From Alosa alosa (Eukaryota; Chordata; Actinopteri; Clupeiformes; Clupeidae), in contig NC_063195.1 of the NCBI RefSeq assembly GCF_017589495.1, positions 30,610,193-30,674,192 of the forward strand: a DNA stretch of 64,000 bases, given 5' to 3'. The notes below the pieces were generated by a model. It saw nothing but the letters and a program-made list of their open reading frames with translations, had not been told where the DNA came from and made no database searches. A program made the translations under genes and the position numbers. Shown in pieces: positions 9,490 through 19,812 of this stretch; position 1 is the stretch's first letter; each line of letters opens with the position of its first letter.

Positions 9490-11987
9490 GTAAGTCTCTG
9501 GAATTTTCTCCTTTTTACCAGACTTTTTAACGAAAGAAGTACAACTTGGAAGGAAAACAGTTGTTCAACCTTGGACACTGACATTTTGTTACGCCTGCTG
9601 CTGTATGTGAGTCAAAACATGATAGAAACTTTGTGTGCTGGTCTGGACTGACTTGACAGAATATAGCCTACGTTACTGCCACACGGATATGCACAAAGAT
9701 ATAACAATGAATTAATTTTATGAGATTATGTTAATACTGTAGCCTAATCGTTCACGGCATTCCAGATTATTTTATTTTTTAAATACAGCTACAGTAGGCT
9801 ATCATCACACGAGTCCTGTGGTCGCATACAGTCCGCCCATTACGCACACGGTGTTATCAAAGATCCGATGCTCTCGAGAAACGAGCCCACGGTGGGGGAG
9901 TTCATTCACCGTTTCAGCCGAAGTGGTCCGTGTTTACGAGCCATAGCCTACATGAAAGGATTATTACTTGTCACTAGGGAAATCATTACAGCAATAATTG
10001 CTCCTAGTGACGATAGGCTGTCGGTGTGAGTGTGTACATTTTGCATTATCGAGCCTCAGACACACACACACACACACACACAGACTGTGGCTATGTTATA
10101 TTAGTCAAATGTAAACATGAGTTGTATCTTTAAAATGAAGGAAACATGAAGTTCACAAAGTAACACTCAGTTGAAAAAGTAACATTATGGGTAACTTCAC
10201 CCAATACATTGACATAGATAATACACTCTTCGCCAACTTTATTTTATTTGTGTGAATTTTAAGTGTCAGTTGTAAAGCCACCCAAGAGATTGAGATTATT
10301 TTAGTAAAACTCCAGACACGCCTCCAAAATGATACACAGCAGTCCAGCAGATTTTGTTTATAGGTTTTTAACTCTTTCCGAGCCTTTGCTTGCATCTACA
10401 ATGAACCCTTGGCACTGTTCTAGAGCCGTTCTGAAGGACTGGCCTTTATCATGACTGTGCACATTGATCTGGTAGAGAGCCAGGGGCTTTGACACCACAA
10501 GCAGACACTCGCTGTCACAGTTCCGGGGACTGACTGATCTGGGTTAGCGGGTGGGTGGGTGGATGGATGGCAAAGGGGGGGACTGACGTCCACAGCTCAA
10601 GCGTCTGCCAAGCCTGTCTGTGCACCACAGCAAATACAGAAGTTTCCCAATTTTAGACCTTATTAGGCCTTTTAAGGCCTCTTTAGGCCATGTCATATGG
10701 CTGCACTGAGAAATCAGGAATTGTCCAGTTAGGTATTTTGGAGTAAACCAAAATCTGAGCATTTTGCTGTTGTGGCTCAACCACATGTGGAATGTAGGCT
10801 ATAATGTCAGCTTGTCACAGTGGATGGTATCGTGTCTGGTTTTAGTTTTTTCTTTTTTTTTTTTTTTTTTTGGTGCTTTCCTCCAGAGAGTGTTCTTTGG
10901 CATTGTCCATTGGACATCTGTGTTGTGCCTCAGCAGGGGACTGTAACCTTGTCTGGAGGTACAGGCCACTCACCGCCTGCTTTGGACTCATTACTCATTC
11001 ATGCCTGGGATATTCTATTGTCTGTGTTCAGCTATGTGTTGTTTTTTTTTCACTATTGATTAAGTTTCTTTCTCGCTGAAAAGAAATCACTGGCCTTGAC
11101 CAACTGCATCTCACAGGCTTGAGCAGACATGATGGAGGGGGGGGGTGTTAGAGGAAGCACCGCCTTTATGTCATTGTGGCTATTTCCTGTGCCAGCTAGC
11201 TCAAAAGAAGAAAGAATGAAGCCAAAGGTGGCTGCATCACTCTCACCCCATATTCGTAAGGCCAGGATGATCGTCTCACTGTCGTCAGTCACTCCCAAAA
11301 CAAGACAGATCCACTGGTTGGTCTGCTGAAGCCATTCTACTCATTGCACAATGCCCTGCTGCTGATTCACAGCCCTTTTACACTCAGGTGATTTTTTTTT
11401 GCCGCCAAGGCTCTCTGTGATTAACTGCTGCCTGAGCAGGCGTGCTCATGCTCGTGACCAGAGTTGGCAATGGCTCATGACTCTGGCACAAGCCCTGCAA
11501 TCATTTTTCCTTTTACTCATATCCGTTGGCCAGCGTTGGGCTTGGGAGGAAGAGCGGCTCGACAGACTCACTGCCATCGCTCTCTATCAGTATGACGTAC
11601 GATTGCTTATTTCAGTTCTCCCTGGTTTCTTCCTCTCTCCTCTCCTCTGGGTCTGTTTCTTCCCATAAGCTCTCTCTTGCGAGAAAAAATAAAAACCCTC
11701 ACCAGATGAGTTCACCTTTCCTTGTGCTTTCTATTCCCACAGAAATTGAGGATTAAGGAACTGCTCGACGCAAGAGCATATAATCCCAAATGCCTGACGC
11801 AAATGGTATTAATTGCTAGAATAGATTCCACTTCGCTCACCCAATTTTTTGACATAAGCTCCCTGTCTAATCCATCTGTATTGGGTGGGTGGGTGGGTAG
11901 GTGGAAGGGGGGGCCTAAGAGGTGTAGCTTTCTATTTATATATTTCTTATTGCTGCTGCTGGCAACTCTGAATTGCAACTCTCCTGA
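9490..11987 (+). other. proximal intron 1; no gene seen
   Basis: CpG-containing DNA continues to about 10030, consistent with an extended promoter region. It includes the hairpin at 9971-10010. A (CA)n run lies at about 10057-10081, a GGTG/GGAT run near 10545-10570, and a poly-T block near 10851-10872. The remainder is unremarkable. Confidence 0.5.
9971..10010. repeat. near-palindromic hairpin just inside intron 1
   Basis: TCACTAGG at 9971-9978 pairs with CCTAGTGA at 10003-10010. With a one-base bulge, most of the inner bases (AATCATTA against AATAATTGC) also pair. In DNA it forms a cruciform-capable inverted repeat, and in RNA a stem of about 16 pairs. No function is known. Confidence 0.6.
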
Positions 11988-13976
11988 CTCCTGACTAGAG
12001 CCTGACCGATTTATTGGCGGGCCGATATTATCGGCCGATATCAGGCATTTTCCAAACTATCGGTATCGGCATTTACCCTTCAACCATTCATGAGTGTTGG
12101 CGTTGTTTAGTTTGACCAGAGGGCACTCTACACCGTCCCTGCTGGCAACACTCATGTATAATGCTCCACACATCCTGCAACCTGATGATCCAGCCAGCGT
12201 CGGGAGAGAACCAGTTATCCGCGAGTGAGATCATGAAGTAAGTTCATGGTGATTTGGTCACGAGACAGCTTGCACAATTAAAAGAACATCCCCATCAGTT
12301 CTCTTAACTCAAATAAGCATGACAAAATTCGTGAAAACAATGTCCAGTTTTGCTGCTGTTAAATAAGTCGAGAGTGAAGCGGAATTAGCTAGTAATTACG
12401 TTATGTTGTTACAGTGTAGTTTACTGTCTGTCCTTTTAACTTTTGACAATGTGACTGAAGATGTATTTCTTTAATAGCGTGGCAGTTATAGCAGTGAGAC
12501 GTATCATCTCTCCCCGGCCTGTTATTTTGAAAGCGTATGTTACAATTTGCAGTATGACGTTATCCACTGCTAAATTATGGCTCATCATAGACTAGCTAAC
12601 CACAAAGCTAGCTAATGTCATGAATATCAGTGGAAGACCGCTAACGTTAACATTAATGAGCTTGGAAACCACAACGAACTTATTCTGCCTAAATAAAGTA
12701 ATGATTACTGTATTTATAACTAGTATATCTGTAGTTACAGTCCCTGCATTGTAAAATGTAAGTTAGACGTGCGAGGAGTGAACATTTAGACAGAGAAAAA
12801 GTATCAAACATAGCTTGTGCATAAAAGTTAGCTTTTCTTTTACACGTGTGTGAAATACAATGACGCCAAGTGTGCGTTTCAGTCATTCAGCCGCAGCATT
12901 AACGAGTTACATAATGGATTTAGATCACTAAATAGTAGGTTTTAGAAGGCAGGCAGCAACTGATGATTGAAAATGGTTTGATGTAGCTTGATGGAAATAA
13001 TTTTAAAAGTGCAGGTAAAGGGATAAGCAAGCTGACATTGTAATTATAAGTATAAGGCAATAGGGACTAATTAGCCTATTACACACGCATACTCAAACAT
13101 TTAGGAGTGACCTTTATCTTGTTTGATGATAATACAAATGATGATGATGGTAATAATGTCATCATTATTTTTGTAATTATTAAGTCTTAGTTCAAAGTTA
13201 TATTTATGAAGCTTACCAAGTCTTTTAATAGGCCTACTGGTAACTTTGATTTGGTTGTTGTTGTTATTGTTTTTTGTTCAAAAGACTAAGTTTCATATCT
13301 TAAAGGTGCCATGTGTAATGTCCGCCAAAAAAATCAATTCATACTCCACATTCCATAAAAGATGGGGACAGTATACCTCCAGAAAGTAAAATGGTCTACC
13401 CTAGAGTAACAACCGACAAACGTGTATTGCAGTTTGGCTGGCGGTTATGTTGCCCGCATACCGCCTCCAATGGCCGAAACTTGTATTATGATACCTGTCG
13501 GGCTGTGGCTAGTAATTTAGCATGCTAATTCAGGTTGATATCTCTGCAGCACTATACCTTGTCATTTTTTTTAATGACATCATCGCCCTTATTTCTTCTC
13601 ATTCTTTTGATGCGTGTAGCTAATTTTTTGGATATTTTTACCTCAATTCTTACACATGGCACCTTTTAAGTTTCTATTTTTATACATTTTATTGATCAGA
13701 ACTTTAATATATTTCAATGTTCCTCTGTTCCACTGTGACAATATTATTTAAAAATAAACAAGTTTGTTTTTAAAATGCATTATTATTTTAGTAATACTCA
13801 TAAATAACTACAAATAACTAATGTTAGGGAAATCTGTTAATGTTTTGTTGCGCGTTTCTGAAAAACAAAAATATATATATCGGCCGATATATCGGAATAT
13901 CGGATTTTTAAATCAAAAAATATTTGTATCGGTATCGGCCTTCAAAATCCTTTATCGGTCGGGCTCTACTCCTGAC
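11988..13976. mobile_element. non-autonomous hAT transposon with 8-bp target duplication
   Basis: The element occupies 11996-13968 and is bounded by terminal inverted repeats TAGAGCCTGACCGAT and ATCGGTCGGGCTCTA (one mismatch). It is flanked by identical 8-bp copies of CTCCTGAC at 11988-11995 and 13969-13976. An 8-bp duplication and a tip matching YARNG define the hAT superfamily. Both subterminal regions carry repeated TATCGGCCGATAT and TATCGGTATCGG motifs, which are probably transposase-binding sites. There is no transposase frame, so it is a 1973-bp non-autonomous copy. A second, TTAA-flanked MITE is nested at 13304-13665. Confidence 0.92.
13304..13665. mobile_element. TTAA-flanked MITE nested in the hAT element
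   Basis: Inverted ends AGGTGCCATGTGTAA and TTACACATGGCACCTT are flanked by TTAA at 13300-13303 and 13666-13669. TTAA duplication is the hallmark of piggyBac-type transposition. The 362-bp interior is non-coding. It must be younger than the host hAT copy. Confidence 0.75.
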
Positions 13977-16399
13977 TGCTAATGCAGGGGGAAGAGTTCA
14001 TGTGCTGCAGCAGTGCAAATATGAATCACCCCCCATTATTCGCACCCCTGTATGTGTGGAGCAGGCAACACTAGCCTGCATATGTGAGTCTACTGCACTG
14101 CAACTAGGATATGGCTCCAAGGCTTGTCAGATTGTGTGTGTGTGGGGGGGGGGCTTTATCTTTTGCATGCATTGTGCAAACGTCTGCCTGTTTTCATTAT
14201 GCACGGCGCTGGGTTTTCCTGCCACCTTTGATTTATTTAAGGAACTGAGACATGCCATCAGTGAGGTAAAAGCACAGTGTGTCTTTAGCAGTACAGTTCG
14301 CACCAAGAGAAAGTCACGTATTGCAGATACTGTTTTTTCACCAGTATTTGCAATAAGTGGCAACAATGTTTCATTAAAAAAAAGCTTTTTTTTTGCAAGC
14401 ACCTGAAACCTTGCAGTCAGTGTACCACTTGCCTGCAGTGAAAGGCATGCGTGCGTGCGTGCGTGTGTGTGTGTGTGTGTGTGCTCTGGTGCGAGCCGTC
14501 TCTGATGAAGTGTCGCGGCGAGCTCGGTCAACGGCGGTGGCGAGGTGCTTCCAGTCAGCCCCATCTGTCGGGCACGGCCACTTAATCAACAGCTCTTTTA
14601 TTAGCAGTGGAAGCTGTGATTTCCAAATACACCCCGCCAGCCATGACCACCACCACCCCCTGGGGGGTTAGCCACCGCTGCGGCCGTCGTCACTCTCCCT
14701 GATTAATGCTTTGTTTTGGGCACTGCCCTTAGCTGGCACCAAGCTGGCAGTCCGGCCTTGGCATTTGAGATCAGTGTCCAGCAGGGGCTTTAACAGACAC
14801 CAAAAATCTGTAATGGACGTTGTTTATGCCAAATAAATGTGGGAGTATTTATCGGCTGTATTTAGTGCACTGGACCAGAATTGTGGGGATGAAAACATTC
14901 TCTCATTCTTTTCTCTTACACACACACGTACACACACGTACACACACACACGTACGCCTAGTGTTAAGTGTAACCTGCTGCTCCTGCTCACTGTACACCA
15001 TATCTGGGGAAGCGTCTCCCACACTCAGTTATCAACATGCTCATTAAAATGCACAACTTGCTGTGACCTTTCCGTTCGCAAACTCCTCCAGCTTTGTGGA
15101 GCTAACTACCCCTTTTCGACTGCGAAGTAAAGACTGAGCTGTTCAAGCAGAACCCCCCCCCACACACACACACACACACACATACCCACACATACACACA
15201 CACATATTCATACACATATCCAACCGTCTAATAGACTGCGCGCCCATGGTTAGAAGTTCTTCTTGTTACCATGACAGCTTAGGTTTAAATATATATATTC
15301 TTGCCACCAAGCGATCATTGGCAGTCAGTAATAGGCACACGGGCACGTGAAGTTCTTGGGCAGCACGGTCGCGGACCTGGTGGAATTTCAACCATGTGGA
15401 CATAAGCCTGGACATAAGGGGTGCTTGTTAGAAAGATTGTGTGTGTGTGTGTGTGTGTGATATCAATCAGCCATGACAGCGTCTGTTTTGTCCAGCAGCA
15501 CCTCCTGGGAGATGCAGATGTCATTTCTCTCCTTGACTCCTGGAGGAGTGATGCAGTGGTCTCCAGGATTAGTGTTGTGTGTGTGTGTTACCAACTGTGT
15601 AACCATTTAGCAGGGCCCATGGAACTGGGAGCATGTAGCCGGGAGAGCTACACAACAACCCTGGAAGACACCCTGGCAACAATGCTGTTGATCCAATCAG
15701 GATGCCATTTGGGATGATTGGCGGTGCCCGACCCAGGCCGCAAAGAGGCCATTACGCCATGGACGTGGACCTCCTCTCATTGCCTTTATAGGCTCTCAGT
15801 GCCACCCGTCATGGGCCATTTGCTGGCCACTAATGCTCGCGCTGCCCACAAGGTTTGATGGACCCGGCAGTCTTTACCCGTCTCAGAGGGAGGTCAACCT
15901 TTCCTGCTCAGCGGCTGCTTGGGGAGCACCTGATTTCTTATTACACTAAATCTTGTTCGGAATATAGAAGCATGCAGTCTGAAAGCTGAAATGGAGGTGA
16001 CAGCCTGGGCTATCAAAAGTGACAAAAGTACTTGCTGGTAGCATATAAGCAAAGTAATGAAAAGCTGAGTACACAACACCATTAACCCACGGGGCAGTGA
16101 CATTTATGAAAGCCGCATTGAAGGAAACAGCACCGGGGGGCTCAGTGTAGACATACTGTGTATTACTATATGGAGTGCTGCTACATATAAAAATGGCATA
16201 GTCAACACATATTGGACCGTATTAGTCCATTAGACAGTCCTAATTCCTCACAGTGAGAAACCTTGAGAAGGGGTCAAACGGTATTTGCCGATGGCACGAA
16301 TGCTCTGCTCCTTTGAGGCACCTAATAGAGTAGAGCTTAGCAGCTAATCATGTGCTAATGCTAGCCAATTTCCTTCTGTTTTGTTTCCATCAAGAAAGG

Positions 16400-16506
16400 G
16401 GTTGCTTTGCCGAGTGGTGAGCGCATGTCTTCCTATCAGGCAGGGCCAGCCAGCTGTAGAGGTTATGCAATCCTGATTGCACAGAGTCTCTGGTTCAAAT
16501 ATTAGG
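16400..16506 (+). mobile_element. possible tRNA-derived SINE relic
   Basis: GCTTTGCCGAGTGGTGAGCGC resembles a tRNA box A of Leu/Ser type, and GGTTCAAAT about 75 bases later resembles a box B. The box B is imperfect after GGTTCAAAT and no A-rich tail is visible. It cannot fold as a functional tRNA as read. It is either a decayed SINE or chance. Confidence 0.3.
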
Positions 16507-17456
16507 CTATCAGTTACAGAGTGTCAGTCAATGGCTCTCTGTTTGGCTCTAGTTTAGTGGCCCCTGTGAAGGCGCTTTAGTGGCTGCGTGTGGCCGTGTG
16601 TTTGGTGTGGATATATTTAATCCTTTGACATATAAAGGTTAGAACAGAGAGAAATCAGCCGCATGGCGTACTCTGACTCTGATAAAAACAGAACGCGGAA
16701 AGGCGAGAGAAGCGGAATGGAGGGGGACGGAGAGGGAGAGCGGCCTGCTGCTCACTGGGTTTGCCTCAGAGACTGGTCGATTCAGACCAGTGCTGTTTGT
16801 TCTCCACAGCGAACCCAATGAGCCCTGAGGTCACTGCAGTTTGTATTCCTCGGTGGACTGCTTAAAGCACACAAGCTGTGACTGGCTTGGGAACGACATT
16901 TCAGGCAATTTCTACTCTTTTCTTGGTCTCCATGACGCAGGGGCTTATCTAATTGGGCAATCCACCATGCCATGAATTCCTACGAGCTAAGCTTAGTCCC
17001 TTTGTACTGTTTAATAAGGTCCTTGAATGTTGTAAGTCTGGGTCTTGCTATTGTTGGTCTGCAAAGCCAAATGCATTTCTTCACTGCATGCATATTGCAA
17101 GACCCTGTATCGGAATGACGAAGCCGCAGTGGCATTGAGCATAAGCCTAATGATGTATGAAATCATGTGTTGCAGGCCCTGCTGCATTGTTATTCAGCGG
17201 CACAGGCCTGCGAGCTACTTTATATGACACAGTTTGGGATTAGCGCTCGTATTCCTCGAATGTTGCCTTGCCTACTGTGACTGTAATTACGGTGGGCTTT
17301 TCCATCCCTGCCAAACGCCGCCCAGATCACAGTACCAGAGTGATGAGCTAATATGCAGCAGCTGCCTGGTTTGCCTGCGAGCGCTGACTTGAAGAGACAC
17401 TCGAAGGTACCCCCCCCCATCCTCCTTTCCTTTTTTACTCTCCTTCTCAATCTGTC

Positions 17457-17628
17457 TCCTTACCTCCCCCACAATCACCTCTCTTTTCACCTGTCTGTCT
17501 CCTTACCTCCCCCACAATCACCTCTCTTTTCACCTGTCTGTCTCCTTACCTCCCCCACAATCACCTCTCTTTTCACCTGTCTGTCTCCTTACCTCCCCCA
17601 CAATCACCTCTCTTTTCACCTGTCTGTC
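17457..17628. repeat. 43-bp minisatellite, four near-perfect units
   Basis: The unit starts TCCTTACCTCCCCCACAATC and continues with CACCTCTCTTTTCACCTGTC. Starts at 17457, 17500, 17543 and 17586 give an exact 43-bp period. It is strongly polypyrimidine on the plus strand. Confidence 0.95.
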
Positions 17629-19142
17629 TTGCGTTCACCTATTTTGCTAGTCGCAGTTGGGTCGAGTGAAATGGCAGATTAAGTTGGCAATATACTATCA
17701 TCAAAGCACAGTCTGAAATCAATACATACAATACAATACAATACAATACAATACAATCAATACAAGAGCCATTAAGCGCATGCCTCGGGGGGGATATCCT
17801 GACGTGTGGTGAAGCCATCTGCCTCTGAAACCGTCTCCATGTGGACCCTGTGGAGTTTATATTTGGAAGCCTTGACCAGTGGAATAGTGAGTTCCTTGTT
17901 CTTGGGATCTAGTGGACCCATGCCCGAATAGCGGTTCTCAAGCCTCAAAAGCCTGGATCAGACGGAGGCACAGAGGGCATATTGTGAGGGGGCACTGCCA
18001 GGCCTTTCTGGGGTATTTTAGCCCTTCAACTGAAGAACGGGCAGAGTGTTTAGTGGTCACGATGAAGACCTGTTTCATCTAATGCAGCCATGTCTTGGTT
18101 CCCTTCTTGACCTTCTCATGGGAAGAACCAGGGGCCTTATCTGGACAAACCCTTTTAACAGAGTAAACAATTGACTCCAGGACCATTACAAAGCCATTAC
18201 CAGTGCAATGAACATCTCAATGGCGACAATGTTGTTTGGTTGCCCTGGTAAATCTTGGCCCTTAGTCAATTAGTACAAAGCTTGTTCTGCTTAATCATCC
18301 TCCAGTGGTTTGAATGAAGCCAGAAAGAGGATGTGGAAAAGGCAGAATGAGACATCATGTGCGTGCCGTGGATCTCTTGGAGGTGTACACTGGGTTTTGT
18401 AGTTCAGATAAAGAAAAAAACAGGCAGTTATTTCATCAGCTACACCAGAGGCTGTTAGCCCCTGGCTTAACCTTTCGGGGAGGGTACCCCTCTGTAGGAA
18501 ATTGGTTGGCCCCTCCTCTCCAGCTCCTGTTGCGGACCCCCCTACAATCCTTTTAATATTGTGTGTGTGGTTGGGTATGTGTGTGTGTGTAGTGTGTGTG
18601 TGTGTGGGGGGGGGGGGGGAGAAAGAGCATGACTGTATGGTAGTGTACACGAGTCAAGCGACAAGTAGGAAACCGCATGATTCCATAGCTCTGGGGCTTC
18701 TAGCTGCAAAGCATAGACGCAGCTCAGAAATACAAAAAAAAAACAGTAAGAATGTCTATCAATACAATATAATAAATATAATATATATAATGAATGTCTA
18801 TCAATACAATATAATAATATAATAATCTCCCCCCCTCTGTCTTTAAAGCATGCACACGAACACACTCCACACCTGATTGGCCCCTGCTGTGTCTCGTTAA
18901 ATATTACATTTGTGTCAGAGGCAATTACACATGTTCAGAGGCCCAGCGCTGGAGGGGCAACCGCGGGGTGCCCAGGCCAGACCCCAAACATCTGTGCGCC
19001 TCACACTGTCTCGGCCGTTTCTCATCGCCAGAGACAGCTGTTGCTGAGGCAACCGGCTCCAGTCCATTCCACCCCTAACCACTGCACGTGGAAAGACAGA
19101 CGTACAGAAACAATCTCGAGCTCCGAATCTCATCACCCCGGT

Positions 19143-19812
19143 GATGCCTCGCTCTGCTGGATGGTGATGCTGATGATGACGATGATGGTGATGCTGATGT
19201 CTCGCTCTGCTGGATGGTGATGATGGTGATGCTGATGTCTCGCTCTGCTGGATGGTGATGATGGTGATGCTGATGTCTCACCTGTTGGATGGTGATGATG
19301 GTGATGATGATGATGGCGATGATGGTGATGCTGATGATGGCGATGATGGTGATGCTGATGTCTCGCTCTGCTGGATGGTGATGCTGATGTCTCGCTCTGC
19401 TGGATGGTGATGCTGATGTCTCGCTCTGCTGGATGGTGATGCTGATGTCTCGCTCTGCTGGATGGTGATGCTGATGTCTCGCCTGCTGGATGGTGATGCT
19501 GATGTCTCGCTCTGCTGGATGGTGATGCTGATGTCTCGCTCTGCTGGATGGTGATGCTGATGCCTCGCCTGCTGGATGGTGATGCTGATGATGACGGCGA
19601 TGGTGATAGTTGATGTCTCGCCTCTGCTGGATGGTGATGAATGGTGATGATGGTGATGCTGATGTCTCGCTCTGCTGGATGGTGATGATGGTGATGATGA
19701 TGTCTCGCTCTGCTGGATGGTGATGATGGTGATGCTGATGTCTCGCTCTGCTGGATGGTGATGATGGTGATGCTGATGTCTCACTCTGTTGGATGGTGAT
19801 GATGGTGATGAT
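19143..19812. repeat. 29-bp minisatellite (GATGGTGATGCTGATGTCTC type)
   Basis: The unit CTGGATGGTGATGCTGATGT + CTCGCTCTG is 29 bp, with many insertions of extra GATGGTGAT triplets. Because 29 is not a multiple of three, consecutive units shift frame. The minus strand reads a 29-residue cycle (SETSASPSS-RARHQHHHPA-ERDISITIQQ) and stays open for 248 codons. This is a product of the repeat and I do not call it a gene. Confidence 0.95.

Larger units (their letters stand above)
13977..19130 (+). other. intron 1 stretch; repeats and possible conserved block
   Basis: It contains GT/CA runs at about 14457-14482, 14922-14953, 15157-15205, 15440-15459 and 18573-18606, an (ATACA)n run at 17726-17758, and a short duplication 'tgtctatcaatacaatataat' near 18753-18815. 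About 14540-14880 looks like balanced, low-repeat DNA rich in homeodomain-like TAAT motifs, so it might be a conserved enhancer; this is a guess. No gene was recognised. Confidence 0.45.

Noticed and set aside
16400..16506. Functional tRNA gene
   Set aside because: Box A and box B-like sequences are present but no cloverleaf can be drawn, and box B is incomplete. At best a SINE relic.
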